Assembly: GCA_032173965.1 (NCBI GenBank)
Contig: CM063290.1
Span: 5,593,501 to 5,657,500, forward strand
DNA: 64,000 bases
Direction of reading: 5' to 3'
Source of the DNA: Sitta carolinensis
Lineage: Eukaryota > Chordata > Aves > Passeriformes > Sittidae
In this document: one piece after another, positions 26,061 to 40,099 of the stretch
Layout of the letters: the number at the start of each line of letters is the position of its first letter
How positions within the stretch are numbered: position 1 is the first letter of the stretch
Notes under the pieces: generated by a model
Told to the model about the DNA's origin: nothing
The model's database searches: none
What the model saw: only the letters and a program-made list of their open reading frames with translations
Translations under genes and position numbers: made by a program

Positions 26061-29000
26061 ACTTAAAATGCCAATCAAACCTCGTGTACCTCGGTGTTTA
26101 TCTCACCATGCTCAGCCTCTTTGGAGGCAGCAATCCCTTGTCTAAAACATGAGGCTGCCATAAAAGCATTTAGGAGAGCCTTTTTCCTCACAGGTATTAC
26201 GTAGACAACATGACAACACCATATTGGGCTGGGGTTTTTTTTGTTTGTTTGTTTTTTGTTGTTGTTTCTGGTTTTTTCTTTGATGCTTTTCTGTCATTTT
26301 CATTTACTTGATCAGTTCAACTCTGATATCATGTCCATGGGATTCTGTGCTTCTGCACAAAATGAAGAATTATTAAGACCAGCACTTCTTCATTGCTTTC
26401 ACACTTCAGAAGTATCAGTTCTGCAGAGAAGCAGGAGCAGATGTGTGTATATCTTTCTGACCTCTTTGTACCTGCAGAACTAAAGATAAGTTTGCTTTTT
26501 CAGCGTTGCTCTTGTTTTCTTGTCTAAAAGGACAACTTGCAGTTTAGTGTGCTAATTTTTACTTTTTCCATCTAAAATGTTGTGTTAGGAGTAAAGCATG
26601 GTGTAGTACTTCTTGTTTATTACTCTTTCCAGCTGCAGAATTGATGGTTGGAAAATCAGTGCCAATTCAACGAAAGCTATTGCACTGCAATTAAAAGATC
26701 AGATTGGACATTGTTATTCCTGTTTGGCTTTTTTTTTTTTGTTTTGTTGGTTTTTTGTGTTTGTGTGTTTTTTTTGGAAACATGTTTTAGGAGTTGTGTA
26801 ATTAAATTATTACCTGCTGTATCACCATCTGCTTACATGATTTTGAAATGCTTCTAACCTCTGTGTGTGTGCGTTCACTTCATGACTTCAAAGGAGTGCC
26901 AAAAAAGCAGTGAATGTACTCAGCAGATGGACTGAGGGACTCACACCCTCCAAGCAGTCAGTCTTGATTGTTCTGGGTATAATTAAGCATATTTTCCCTA
27001 AATCTAATTATTTACTTTCAAAACACAGCAAAGATGTTTTTATTTTCAATAGTCAAATATTCTGCATGGGATGATACTCCAGATCGTTGCTGGAATATTC
27101 CCGGTAAGGTCATGTATGATTGTTTTTCATTTAGGTCAATACTTGTATCATTATCTTTTACAAAATTTAACTCAATCCTTGTTCTCTACAGTATGTTGTA
27201 GGTAAATCTTAAAAAAGAATTAGATCTGAATGCTAGTAGGCCTGCCAAAAAGTGGGATTTAGATCTCAGTGCTTAAATACTTCAGGATGTGTTTGTTTTC
27301 AACCCTTAATGGTATTTAATTAAAGCAATTAGAATGTTCAGAGGATCAAGGTTGGAGCATGTTGTCCAGCAAAGCAAGGTATCATTTTAATTTGGAGAAG
27401 AAATCTGCAGATGTGAATTGTGCATGGAAGGACAGTAAGATCTGGCTCAGGTAGTAGAAGAGCTTTCTCCCCAGCCTCAGTAGGTTATTTGAGTGTGTTT
27501 GTAGTGGCCATGCATATCTTTGGAAACACCTGTTGGATCCAGGTGGGATGGTGAGTGCGTTCCAGTTTGTTGGGATGTTCCTCCAGCACCATGCCATCCC
27601 TGCTGGTTGGACAGGTTGTGCTGCTCTTGGCTTACAAAATGCAGTTTCTGGCCAGCAAACTGACTTTGGGCTCAGCTCTGTCCAGAATTGCTCTTTATCA
27701 TGTATTAAACTAGTGGAAGTAAATAGTGAGACATCTCTTTGATCACCAGCTTCTGAGTTTAAACCAACAACGAAGCAAACCAGCAAACAGCCGTCATTAT
27801 TAGCTCGTAATTCAGGGTGTGCTGTGGGATGGGAAGCCACTGCTGACTCGGTTCTGCTGGGGTCAGAGCACACTTTGGGGGAACTGACCAAACTAATTTC
27901 CTTTAATACTGGTGAGAGTTAGCAGCCTCTGCAGCCCACAGGAGGAGTTCATTTGTGTCAGGATGAAGGAAGTGATCCTCTCAAACACTTGCAGGCTGGG
28001 AATTCCATCGACCATTGCACACATTAAGAATCTTAAGACTTCCCCTTCGTGACTCAGGTCTGATGGGCTCTTTAAATGAGAGTCCATTCAGGTTTCATTC
28101 AGCTGTGAGAAGCCTAAATTGTGATAGAGCTTTGAGAGGATTTTGCTTACTATCACATTACATAAGTTTCCCAATTTCTTACTGATTTTTGCAGTCATTT
28201 TGACCTTGCTAAACCAGATTCAGACTATCTTCAGAGGCATTTAGGTAGCTCTTTTCAGTGCTATGTTCAGAAACTCTTTAAGCTAATATCCTCTCTACAT
28301 TTCATTCCCTATATATTTATTTTTCTGCTTCTCATTAATTTAATTAGTTTGCTGTCCTCCTTTGCTCTTTTCTGTGAGATTGCTCTGCTGGATAAATCCA
28401 TTTTAACTTTGATGGCTTATGCTAGAGGTGCATCCTCATAGGTACCTACTCAAATAGAAGTGCCCAGAGTAAAGTATTCGCCTTTCCCCATAAACAAAAT
28501 TCCCAATACAGTCAGTAAAATTATTAGGTTTTGATAATCTGCATCTCTAACGAGAAAGTCATCCCTTTACTTCAAGGGTAGCCAGTTCAATGATACATAA
28601 AAGTGCTTTAGAACAGTGCTGATTTTGTTTTTGAAATCACCCAGCAGCTTAACCACCAGCTTGGATATAAAATTCACTTCTCCAGTTCTTTGTAGTAGTC
28701 TGCACTAGGTAGAAAAGTTTACGGGCATTTAGCCAATTGCCTTTTTTATATGATGCATCCACCTGTTTTGACATTAATCCATAAAAATAAACTCCATATG
28801 TAGCCCAGAAATGGTCTTTGTGTGTCCCAAGTTACAATGGCAATAATTAAAATGACTACTTTCATGTCCCAGATGGTGACGGTGGTAGATAATTGTATTC
28901 TCTGCAATTATTTTGGACTAAGTTTAGCAGAGGAAGGTAAAAATCCAGTATGGTTTTGAGACAGCACACAGTATTTTATTGGTTTAACTGAAGGCTTAAT

Positions 29001-30026
29001 TACTCCAGGATCTAAAAGTAAGGGAAAAATGGAAATGGATTACAGGTCCATCCAAAAGAGATTTATGGAGCATTTATGTGTTACTTACATAGAGATGTGG
29101 CACAATGGTCACTGCAGGGTTGCAGTCTCCACATTCACTGTGGTGGGCTTTGGGCAAGACCCTGCACTGGCTGTATTCTGGAATTTTGTAAGAAGTCTGA
29201 CGGTGGGTAATGGAACTCGCTACTTTTGGCCATATTCAGACCAAGCTCTTTGTAAAGTCCAGCAGGGCAGCTGCAGCCTTTGTGTCTGGGTGAAGCAGAG
29301 CCATAGCTTGATGCTTTTAAAAAGAGATTGAAAAATTGAGGAATTAACTAACACCCTGATGGCCATGCCATGTTATGCAATTGTAACGATTTTGCTTGGT
29401 TATAACAACCCTGGTCCTTTCAGGCTGTCTTTTGATAGTATAAATATTTTGTGATAAAGCAGTGCTTTGTGACTTCACGAGTTTTACATTTTCATGCCAT
29501 TTGCCTAACATTTGATCTCAAAACAGCTTTACTTTTAAGTGCTATTGAAGATCATTTATTTTTAATAATGCCCCTGTTCATAAATAAATTATAAAAGCTA
29601 TGAGACATGCTTAATATAGTTCACTGTGTTTCTAAATACCCTTAATCCATAAAGAAATTACAGGTATGTCCTAATATCTAAAATACAGGGAATTCTGTGT
29701 GTTTGCTGTTAGGGAAAAAAAAAAAAGAAGAGCATTCAGATTTTCAGTCCTGAATTTCTGTTAATGTACAAACTGTTTTCTAATGTCGATTCTTGATTCA
29801 TTTTGATTATAAATTTAGTTACACTGAATTTTTCATGAGCTTGGGTGACTTTTCACTAGAGACTGATTTGCCTCTTTCCTTGTTGTAAGTCATGAAAAAT
29901 ACTGTACTATGAAGCTCAATGGAAGACATTTTCCTGTAAAAAAAGTAGCAGAGATAAAGGAAGTGCTGCTGCTTTTTTGATTTGCGTGTCCTGATCCTCT
30001 TCCTCATGGGCATCTTCTGACTTTTC

Positions 30027-30049
30027 TTTTTTTTTTTTTTTTTTTTTTT
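30027..30049. repeat. Poly-T tract (T23)
   Basis: 23 uninterrupted T residues. Confidence 0.9.
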
Positions 30050-31964
30050 CCCTGAGTTTGGAATTAGGTCATGTATAAATAAAGCTGATTAAGTTGTTTT
30101 TCTGAGGGAAATATTCCCATTTAGACACTAAATTTAATAAAAATGCACATTTTTACTGAGGAAATGTTTATTTCTAAGAGACATAATTAACATACAAGGT
30201 AAAGCAGAGCATGTTCAGTTTTGAATGACATTTCTGGGGAAACTGAAAAATTTCATTTTCGTTTCTTGAAGTCAAAGAAAATACTGATTCTTGTAGAGTT
30301 TAGGATCTGTATCCCTATTTATATATTTTATTAAATTTTTAAAATTTTATTTCAAAAGGGAAGAAAGGCAGGAGAGACCAGGGCCATACTGAGAGTCACT
30401 ATAGTGATCTAGACAATTTTCCAGGGGCCTGCAGAGAGACAGAGGCTGCATATGAATGATGGTTGGTTATACATTTGTTCATTTTATGAAGTATTCTCTT
30501 CTTCCTTTAAGGAGACATTTAAGTATTGTAGGTAGAAAAAAAAAAAAAAGGCAGGCAGTTGGACTGTAATTGATATTTTGATCAAAATTATCTGTATAAT
30601 GTTGAAAATACTCATATAGTATTTTGCAGTATTTAATAGTTTATATTATTCAGAGTCACTAATAGCATGTTTCTTGGAAGTCCTTTTCCAAGTCAGTTAT
30701 GGATAATATTTTCATGAATATTGCCAGGTTATGTTCTTTGGAAATTAGCTTATTGATTCCCTTCAGTTGGAGAGTGACTTTTTGAGAACACTGGTTTTTT
30801 TCATACCAACTCCTGGCTCTGCACAGTGAGAGTGGGTGACTGAGATTAAAATTAGGCTGGGAATAAAATCAATAAAAAGCTTTATAACTTTGAAATTTCC
30901 ATAAAATTCTCAAATCAAATGTTTTTGCAATCCAAGTTGTCTGAAGTGGTGCAGGTTTCCATTTGTTTGTGTCACTGGAAAGATGCAGCAGATGAAGCCC
31001 AAGCTAGGAATCAATTAAATGTATTCATTGCCAGATGAAGGAAGGAATGCCTAAACCCAGATGGTTTTCCTGCTTCAGGCTGAAGGGTCCCTAGAATAAG
31101 ACCTCTCCAGAAGGAGAACTCTGCCTGGTCAGAACCAGGTCCTGGTGTCCTGCTTGGCTGTACTCCTCATCCAAACCCGTGGAGCTCCTGCCGTGCGTCC
31201 TGGTGGGAATTCTCGTGTCTCCATCCCGCTCCAACCCAGCTGCAGTTACTGAAGGGATTTTGGAGATGTGCAAGGCAGTGTGCCAGAAGCACGTGTGACC
31301 AAGGCTGGGCTGACACAGCTTATTTGTGTGTTTATTCTGTGCTTTCTTACAAAAAGGTGCCCCCGAGAAGGAAGTTTTGTCCTTGTTTTGATGATGTGAA
31401 AATTGCATCAAAGGCTGCAAAAAAACCAAGATGGATAAATTAAATGCTTCATTTTTCAGTAATTTGGCAAACCTGCATCACTCCTGTGCTTCAAGGGTTA
31501 CAAGTCAAGCAGTTTTTAGCAAGCTGCTAATCTGCTGTGCTTGCTCTATAGTTATAGTTGCTTGCTGTCCCAGGAGTTTCCAGCAAATGCTCATACAATC
31601 TGATTAACATGGTTCACATACAAAGGGCGCTGGCCTGGGGACTACCACGTCTCATTAATGGAAATGAATTTTTCATGCCATGGCTGCTATGTCTCTGTGT
31701 TAAGACTTTTCATTTCTTTTTCCAATTCTGTCTCCTTTCTGTATTGTATTTTTTTTTTTTTTTAAGCAAGAATGTCCATATGAATTTTAACAACCGGTTA
31801 TATTACAGGTCTGAGAGTTTTTATTTTTGCATAGTGATGTTATTTTTACTAAGAAACAGATGTATTGGCAGCAGAGGAAAGAAAAGGAGTGCAATGGCAT
31901 ACATTTGTGTTTATATTGAACCCTTTAGCACTGATTGAATGCTTGATGAGTTCAGCTTAAGGAT

Positions 31965-32068
31965 GAGGTGACTTGATCTGTTCTTGGCAGCAGTCCTGCT
32001 TTGTGTGGGAGGTTGGAGCAGGTGACCCTGTGAGGTCCCTGCCAGCCAACGTTTTCATGATTCTGTGA
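31965..32068 (+). mobile_element. CR1 LINE, short 3' end, plus strand
   Basis: Ends with the CR1 3' block GGAGCAGGTGACCCTGTGAG, GTCCCTGCCAGCCAACG and tail ATGATTCTGTGAAT. Only about 100 bp is recognisable and the left edge is diverged. Confidence 0.75.
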
Positions 32069-33869
32069 ATTGTGAACTTTTCAGTGTACCTTTCCAGAAT
32101 TAATTCCAGTATTCTAATTGATGTACCATCACATCCTTTTAAGAGGCTATAACGTGTTCTACTGTGACATGAATATGGGCATGTTCTGGTTTATTGCTGA
32201 AAGCAGCGACAAAAGGTTTAGTCTTCTCCTAGCACTGTTCCTTGGGGTATCTTGGATTAATGGTGCTTTTTAAAAAAATTGGAGAGGAAGCAGTAGTACA
32301 TATTAAGTCAGTATGCCAAGTATGCTCTGTGACTGGTCATCCACAGCTGCTTTCCTGTGGCATTTGTTATTTAACATATTTTGCAGATTGTCATTTTCTG
32401 ATTACCATTACTTCATTCAAAGTTCCCAAACATCACTGGCTGTCTTGTCCAAGGTGTGTACCTGGACATGGGTATCTAGCATCTTACAGGATCATCAGCC
32501 CACATTTAGCTGGTGGTATAGAGCTGAATTAGCAGAAACCATCAGCCCTTCGGTTGATGCACTGTTCCCACTTCAGAAGGGAATTGCTGCAATACCTCTA
32601 AGCATCAGTTATATGGTTTATAGCCTCCTTTAGCTCAGTGTACTAAGCTATATGCTTTTTGAATATGTCCTCTTTGTTCTTGTCATCATGCACACTTTGC
32701 TTCTCTTCAACTGCTAATGTCACAAAATCAAAAAGTTCTACAGCATAAACAATTCAGGCTGTAATAGCTATACACAATCCTGTCCAAGTATAAAGAAGCT
32801 TTATGAAAAGTTTTTGCTCTACAGTCGCTGATCTTTTTATTTTAGGTTATAAGGTGTGTATCACGCTCTTCTCTAAGTGGTCAGGAAGTGTTATGGTTGC
32901 TTTTTAAGACATTATTCCTTGAGATATGTGTACAGACTAAGGGTATTAATAAGGTCAGTCTATTGGCAGTCTGTGACAAACTGTGCATAGGTGGAAGTTT
33001 GTCAACATGAGTGTGTCAAAAATGACCTGATTAGTCTGAGACTGAGAATCGAGGTAGTCTTTAGGATAATGGACTTCTCCAGTTTATTTCTTGGGATGCC
33101 CTCATCTCCATACAGCACAGCAAGGCTGAGAGACTTCCCTAAATAATGATTGGGGCACCATCAAAGAGAGGCTGAAGATTAAACCGTAGGCTAAGCAGCT
33201 GTGCCTCTTCTCCCAAGGATGCGGTCACAGTTGGGTAGAACTTGGTTGAAAATGGCATCAGATCTGGCTGCTTTTGTGGCTTAGTTCCAGAAAGGCTTAA
33301 GTAAAAGTTTGAAATTCTTCTGGAGAGCTACTGAGAGCACATGCATTACTGATACGTGGAGCTTTACATGTAGATGTACTTCATCACAGAGCCTAAACCT
33401 GTGGCAAAACTGCCAGAAGATAGGCATGCAGAGGAAATAGCAGAAAGAAGGGGTGCTTCCTTTAGTTTTTATCCTCAGGAATCCACTGAGGATTCCTTTG
33501 TTGACCTGCACTAACACATCTCGGATTTTCTTTTTAAGAGAAATCATAAACTCATTTCAGCGTGTAGACATTGGCGGATTCAGGATGCTGAATGTCACAC
33601 CATGTTGACTACGTGTGAAAAAACATGTTCTGATAAATTCACAGGAATTGTACACCATGCAAAATTACACCTCCAGGCAGACTCAAATGACCAAACTCTG
33701 ACATTTCTCAAACTTGACAGCTTATTTCAGTGGAGATTTAGGAAAAAAAAGGTCGAAGGACACCAAACATATTACTGCTCTACTCTGCCTATAGCTATAG
33801 CAACACTAAATCTTCTCATATTACATCTTGGGGCAAATGAAGGGTTTCTCATTTAGGCCCTAGAAACAG

Positions 33870-34257
33870 AAGTAAACAAGGCTTAGAAAGAACAGCTGAG
33901 GGAGGTGGTGGTATTTGAAGAACAGGAGTCTTAGGGGAGACCTTATTTTCTCTACAATTCCCTGAAAGAAGATTTAGCCAAGTGGGGTTGGTCTCTTCTC
34001 TCAGGTACCAAGTGGTGAGACAGGAAGAAATGGCTTTAAGCTGCCCTAGAGAAGGTTTAGATTGGATATAGGGAAACATTTCCTCAGTGAAAGGCCTGGC
34101 ACAGCTGCCCAGGTCACCACCCCTGGAGGTATTTAAAAGCTGTGTGCTTGTGGCACTTGGGACCTGGTGTAGTGGTGGCCTTGGCAGTGCTGGGTTAATG
34201 GCTGGACTCGGTGACCTCAAAGGTCTTTTCCAGCGTGACCAGCACCGTCATTCTGCC
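33870..34257 (+). mobile_element. CR1 LINE, 3' fragment, plus strand
   Basis: Shows GGGGAGACCTTATTTTCTCT, GAAATGGCTTTAAGCTGCCC, GGTTTAGATTGGATATAGGG, ACCCCTGGAGGTATTTAAAA and GCAGTGCTGGGTTAATGGCT, then a tail near CGTCATTCTG. It belongs to the same subfamily type as the minus-strand copy at 20.6 kb. The left boundary is uncertain because the 5' part is diverged. Confidence 0.87.
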
Positions 34258-34462
34258 ATTGCATGGCTCCTATGCAGGGCTGTTAGAGCCTGCTGGCTCC
34301 AGCAAATGTCCCCTGGCCTGGCCAGGAGCAGTGTGGGGGCTGGTAATGCGTGAGCAGCTCGATTGCCTCCTGACAGGAGTCTGGGGCTCCGTGTGCCCCC
34401 AGGTGTGCCGCGGACAGGAGCGCGCTTTCAGCAGCACGGGCTCATCCTGGGTTGCAGTAGCA

Positions 34463-34476
34463 GTTGCCACGGCAAC
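34463..34476. promoter_or_regulatory. Candidate RFX X-box (GTTGCC-AC-GGCAAC)
   Basis: A perfect inverted repeat with 6-bp arms and a 2-bp spacer. RFX transcription factors bind X-boxes of the form GTNRCC-(N)-RGYAAC, and this matches both half-sites. It lies about 200 bp after the end of the CR1 fragment at 33.87-34.26 kb, in a GC-rich stretch with several CpG. Binding is inferred from sequence alone. Confidence 0.5.
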
Positions 34477-35104
34477 ATCACTCTGTGTACTTGAGCTTTA
34501 ACATTTGAGAGTTCACCCAGAAAATAAATTTGGCGTGATTATGAAGTATACTTGCTTGTTTTCTGAATTCTTTGGATACAGATCGTTGAAAAGAGCAGAA
34601 AATTATGTTACTGCCTTACTGTTTTCTGCCATAAACCATGCACAGAATCATTAAAGCTGTCATCTATCAAAATATAGTAAAATTCCAATAAAGCTAAATT
34701 GTAAATGTTGCCATCTTCAGCTCCATAATATATTATTTTTAAGGGCTCCCTGTCATTGTTGAACTTGATAAAACTGAGTAAAACCCCACTGAGCAAGAAA
34801 TGAGGAAAAAAAAAATCTAGGAGATGTAGTCTTGAAGTAAGGATTTAATTTTTTTATACAAGTACTGACCTATTTTTCTACAGCAAGTTAGAATAGAAGA
34901 GGATGGTGGCATCAGGAACATTTTCATGTGTGTCTATCAGTATTTTGAATCTATCATTTAAAGTCTGGTTTTATCCAAAAAATTACTCTTGACATGAGAC
35001 ATTAGGGCTTCATATTCCCTCTGTATCTCTGATTTCCATGTGAAATATTGCCAATAGGAAGATTTGTCTTCTGTAACCACCTAAGTTGGATAAATTGATC
35101 CCAG

Positions 35105-35255
35105 ACTCTGAGAACTGGAGCATTTGGAACAGATTGCCCAGAAAGGGTGTGGAGTGCCCTTCACTGGAGCTCCCCCAGAACCATCTGGATGCAATCTTGT
35201 GCTGTGTCCTCTGGGATGACCCTGCTGGGGCAGTGAGGTTGGCCCAGCTTTAGAT
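35105..35255 (+). mobile_element. CR1 LINE fragment, plus strand, tail missing
   Basis: Blocks GGAACAGATTGCCCAGAAAG, TCTGGATGCAATCTTGTGC and GGGATGACCCTGCTGGGGCA match the last few hundred bases of CR1. The usual final block and ATTCTRTG tail are absent; the similarity ends near GGTTGGCCCAGC. It differs from the other copies, suggesting another subfamily. Confidence 0.8.
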
Positions 35256-35472
35256 AAAATTGTATCCCAAATGGTCCACAGTCATCAGCTTGTTGGTGGG
35301 TTGTGGTTTCTTTTTTTTGTTTGGTTTAGTTTGGCTGTTTCTCTTTCCCCAAACACAATGTGTTAATATTTTCACTGCAAGGTTTTGTTTAAAATCAGGA
35401 ATGGAGTTGATGCCTATGATGAGGCCAGGTTCCTTTTTTTTCTTTTTTGTAGCTCATCCATAAAAGAGACCC

Positions 35473-35580
35473 TTTGATTTTGGTTTTCTTTTGTTTGTTT
35501 TTGTTTTTACTTGGCTGATTGGTTGTGGTCTTGGTTTTTTGTGGTTTTTTTTTTTTCTGGTTTGTAGTTTTTTGTTCTTT
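35473..35580. repeat. T/G-rich low-complexity tract
   Basis: Repeated GTTTT, GGTTTT and TTGTTT units with almost no A or C. It follows a shorter similar stretch near 35300-35345. Confidence 0.85.
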
Positions 35581-38500
35581 CCAAGATATGGGATGAAACC
35601 ACGTAGCATTTTGCAATGTTGGTTTGCGTCTTTTGAAGTACAGCAGGCTTCCGTTAGCACACTTTATTACAATGTAGTAGCTTGCAAGTGTACAGTTTCC
35701 AGATTTTCAAAGTTAAAATGACTTAATTTTTAAATAATAATTTAAATAGGATTGACTGTAATTAAAGAGAAAAAAGAGTCTGAAAAATATCAAAGTGAAA
35801 TGTGCCCAGTCCAAAGAAGTCTGGCAACGTAAAAATTTCCAAAGCAGAAATGAGTCATATAAAATTAACTTTCTTAAGAACTGCTATGGCCTGTTAGTAC
35901 AGCTTTTGCTGTCAGCATTTTCAAGTCAAACAGCATTTACACTGATTTTATTTCACATCAAATTCAACTAAAGGCTTAAATGCAAATGCCCCAATAAGAG
36001 TTTTTGTCCTGGCAAAGCCTTATATTTTATTTCTTTCACAGGCGATTATAACGTCTGGGGGAATGTAATGCAAAATATATTATTGATGAAGCCTTGAAGC
36101 TGGAAAAGCATATCTATGCAGGAAGACTGGATATTAGGTCAGTGTACAGATAGTCTGTATAAGGAAAAATGGGAAGAGGGAAAGACTGACATTTTGGAAG
36201 AAGATCTTTGGGTGGGATGGACAGGAGCTCGGGCAGAGTTTGGGGAAGGTAAATGGTGTTGAGGTGGTTTGGGCAGGAGGATTTGGGTGGTGGGGCTGTA
36301 GCCTGGTGCGAATGAACAGAGATGCAGGACAGAATTTCTTTCCCTTACACCCAGTTTAACAACTGTGTGTAAACACACGTACACAGCACATCCCGACTAG
36401 CCCTGGGAATCCTGATTCTCCGTCTGCTTCTTTGCTTTTAGAAATACTGAAATCCTATCCAGTGCCCTTCTCAAGGAGAACAGCAGGACCTGAGTGTTGA
36501 TTCCAGTGGAAAAATGAGTGATTAATTCATGAACTAAGAAACTGGAGTGTGTGTGTGTGGCTTCTCTCTCCTTGTTTGGTGTTGTCATCCTGATATTTGC
36601 AAATGAGCAAAAAAGAGGAACAGGGAGAAAACTGAGCTGTTCCCACTCTAATGGGAGGGAAGAGCTGTCCTGGAAGCAAGGCAAAGGCAGCAGCACAGCA
36701 CATCCCCCAAGAAATGCACAGGCTCTGTAACAGGGTCATTTATACTGATCTGATTACACTGCAGTTTTAATAAACCTCCTTGGTAGACTCTGCATATATC
36801 ACAGATGCTGTTAGCTCTTATAAGGTCAGTAAATATATCTGAGTTTTGTTTCAGGCAAATAGGTATTTTCAAATGAAACATGTCTGAGAATGGGAAATAT
36901 CTGTGTTAGTAATACATGCCCAGCATATTAGAGACCAGCTAAGGCTGCCTTTTTGTTACATGATACTTGTCTGCTGGGGAAAAAGGAGCTTCCTGCAATC
37001 TTTCTGCGAGCCCCAGGAATTCAGATGTTCTGAAAAGACAGCAGGCAGATATATCCATGTACCTATGCACATCTGGATGGCCCAGGAATATTACCCACAG
37101 ACCCTGTTCTTGTCATGTGGCTGTCCTTTGTGTTGATATTGAGGGTATCCTGGTCCATGGGCTGTTCGTCATATAATAAAATCATTGAGAGATTTTGAAG
37201 AGGTTAAATACTCTTTTATCATTTGTCTGTACCAAAAAGGGCTTACTAATGAAGAGACAACTTTAGATTCAACTTAGCTGTGTTTTACAGACCTTTCTCC
37301 AGTCTGATCTCTCTGTTGTTTCTACTACAACACTGCTCAGTGTTTCAGGTTCCATTCATCTTCAGTGAAATGTGAACAACGGGAGAGTTTTGTCATTTGT
37401 TTTTATCTGGTGCTCTACGGAGTGACAAAGTATTTAATTGTCCTGCTGTAACTGAACTGCTTGCCAAGCCCATATCCCAAAGGTGAGGGAAGGGAGAAAT
37501 CATTACTGTACGAAATTAAGGCAGTGGTGATGGAAATATCATATTATTATTTTTGAATTACAGGGTAGTGTAACATAACATTGCTGTTGACAAGGGCATC
37601 ATAATCTCTTCTGCAAACAAGTTTTGTCAGGGATTTATAACTCTGAAGAAATTTGTCTAGGCCTGAAACTTGGCATCATCTCGTTTAACAAAGTACTAAT
37701 TTGTTGTCATACATACTTTAAAGCCTTGCAAGTGCAGTGGGTGTTGAGTTCCATTATAAGCACAGCTGTTGGCCCTTTAAACAGGTGATATTCTATCTAC
37801 TTTGGGGGTTTTCCTAGGCACAAAAAGATTACAAGGGCTTAGAGGAAAATAACTCTGTCTAGAAGATACTGAGAAGAAAAATATGAAAGACCCCTTCAAA
37901 ATGAGTTGAGCCAACAACCCTGGAATTTTGGATTTATGACTGTACAAAGAGGCCACAATGCCCTTAGGAGAATTCCTGAGTGAATTTTGCCTTTTCAGTG
38001 CTGAGCACTAAGTGGCTGGAGAAGGGCTCGCAGTGGGCAGCCTGTTAACACTCGCCACACTTCCTGCTGGGCAGGAGCCTGCTAATTGTCCCAGTTATTT
38101 ATGAGCTGCATTTAACAACTGCAGCACCAGTCACAAACAAGTTACAGTAGCATGTTCATATTGCTTTTTCCTTGTTGGTTTCATAAAATGTTCATGTAAA
38201 TTCACCTTTCTCTTACGGAGGTATTGGGCGGTGGCAGCTTTAATGAAGATCATATTCTACCGTTTTCAAAAGCTTTGCTAATAAGGGATTAAAGCAGGGA
38301 AAGTTGTCAAGAAAAGAAGTTTCTGGTGGTTCCATAACAAGATGTTCCTATCAGGCAGGATGTAAATGTGTTATTTTTAAGGTCAAAGCACAGGCAGAGA
38401 GTTTTGAAATGGGCTCGTTAAGGCAATAACGATCTGATGAAGCTGACTCTCCTGATTTCTTGTGTACTCTTAATTGAAAGGATATTTAGCTTTGGTTTGA

Positions 38501-39370
38501 TACCTCTCTATAAACATTCTCCCCACAAATCAGCGGAAGTATAGAAATGTACATCAGTTTTATTGGTCATCAGCTTGGCTCTGTCCAGTATTCCAGAGTT
38601 TATGATCCCCTTTGCTCTCCCTGTAGAGTGGCTTTAAAGCTCACTTGGTGCATATTCAGATTTTGGCATTTTGCAGTTGCTCTTTTATCTTTATAATAAA
38701 ACATGTATTTAACAACAATTAAATGTTGAAACAGCTTGCTGGCAGATGGGGTGAATTTTCTATCTCCTGAAGTTTTCAAAAATGTCTTTCAAAAATATGT
38801 TCATTTTATGGTCTATGTTATAGACAAGACTGAACTAGAGTATTGTAGTGGTTTTTCTTGACTTCATTTTTTTTTCTGTATTTCTATTGTCTTTTTTTTT
38901 TTTTTTTTCCACAATTCAGTATACAGTGTAGGTAGCATTTTCTTTCTCCTTCCAATTCCAAGCCAAAACTACATTTAATGCATGATGTTTAAGTCATGCC
39001 TACTTCCTTAACCATCTAAATACCAAACACTAAATAGAACAGGTGATGCAGATTGCGTGGCACAAATGATCTGTGCCTTGAGAACCAGGAGACCCCTTTG
39101 TGAAATTACTTTTGGAATGGTTAAATGCAGGCCCTGATCTCAGATACTTCAAGGTAAGTTGTGCTGTGTCCTTAGACTGAAACAATGAGCTCAGCAGTGT
39201 TAGTGGAAAAAGTGAAGTTAACAACTGCAGCTACTCTTGAATTCTTTAACTAAAGGACGTGTGTAGCTAATAAGATGCCATACTAAAATGAGTAGTCTCA
39301 AATATAAAACTGAATTGAATATTGATTTTTTAATTTTAGGCGATTTAGCTGCTTTCTTGTTTGTTGCTAG

Positions 39371-39411
39371 TTTTGTTTTGTTTTGTTTTTTTTTGTTTGT
39401 TTGTTTGTTTT
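39371..39411. repeat. (TTTTG)n and (TTTG)n microsatellite
   Basis: Three GTTTT-type units, a run of T, then (GTTT)4: a compound simple repeat of 41 bp. Confidence 0.92.
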
Positions 39412-40099
39412 CCTGAAGTGAGGAAACTGTTTTTGGTGCTTTGAATGAAAATTGAATTGCTGCAATGCTAAGCTGTGGAATGGGGTTACTACTCATCTGC
39501 ATAATAACCATAAATAAGCATTTCGAGAAATTTCATAGGAATTTTTATTGTACATTTATATGTGGATTTAAATAATCTTTTTTAATACACTCCATTGAAC
39601 AATAACACACTTTTTTTTAATGTCATAAATACGGGGAAAACTTAACTACCACAGATAGGCAATGGTCAACATTTATAAGCTTAGCAAGATTAATATTTGC
39701 CATGAAACTGCACATGAAAATCTGCCTTAATTCTGGTTTATGGCTAAAACTGTAGTAATCTGCCAAGGCTTTACTTATTTGGGTAAAACAGTTTGTTAAA
39801 TGACTTCAGGAATTTTAGAACCAAAATTGTGTTTATGAAATGCGATGATGATTTGTTTTTCTTTAAAGGTCAAAACATCAGTTTTTATAATAAAAAGCAA
39901 TATGAAGTGGAGTTGAAAAGATAAGGTTGTTGTTGGGCAGTTGATATTACCTAGCAGTGATCTCTGTCACTGATGGTTTGCAAATTAGTCCTTCCACTAA
40001 CAGAAGAGGAGATGGAGTGAAAGGGCAGATAAATAGCTTGAAAATGAGTTCTATCAATTTTCCAAGGAATATTAAAACATGGTTTGATGTCCACTTGGT

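Larger units (their letters stand above)
21171..31964. other. Intronic stretch, no gene seen
   Basis: Unique sequence with five long T runs (21.8, 23.8, 24.2, 25.5 and 30.0 kb). The 169-codon minus-strand frame at 27382-27891 and the 126-codon plus frame at 31558-31938 show no recognisable domains. Confidence 0.6.
35256..40099. other. Intronic stretch, no gene seen
   Basis: Apart from T/G-rich tracts near 35.5 and 39.4 kb and a short (GT)n at about 36546-36559, this is unique sequence. The stretch at about 38.1-38.45 kb is complex and repeat-free, and could hold conserved non-coding elements, which I cannot test. Confidence 0.55.

Noticed and set aside
27382..27891. 169-codon minus-strand open frame
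   Set aside because: No recognisable domain or signal, antisense to the gene, and it lies in a locally GC-richer patch where stops are rarer. Treated as chance.
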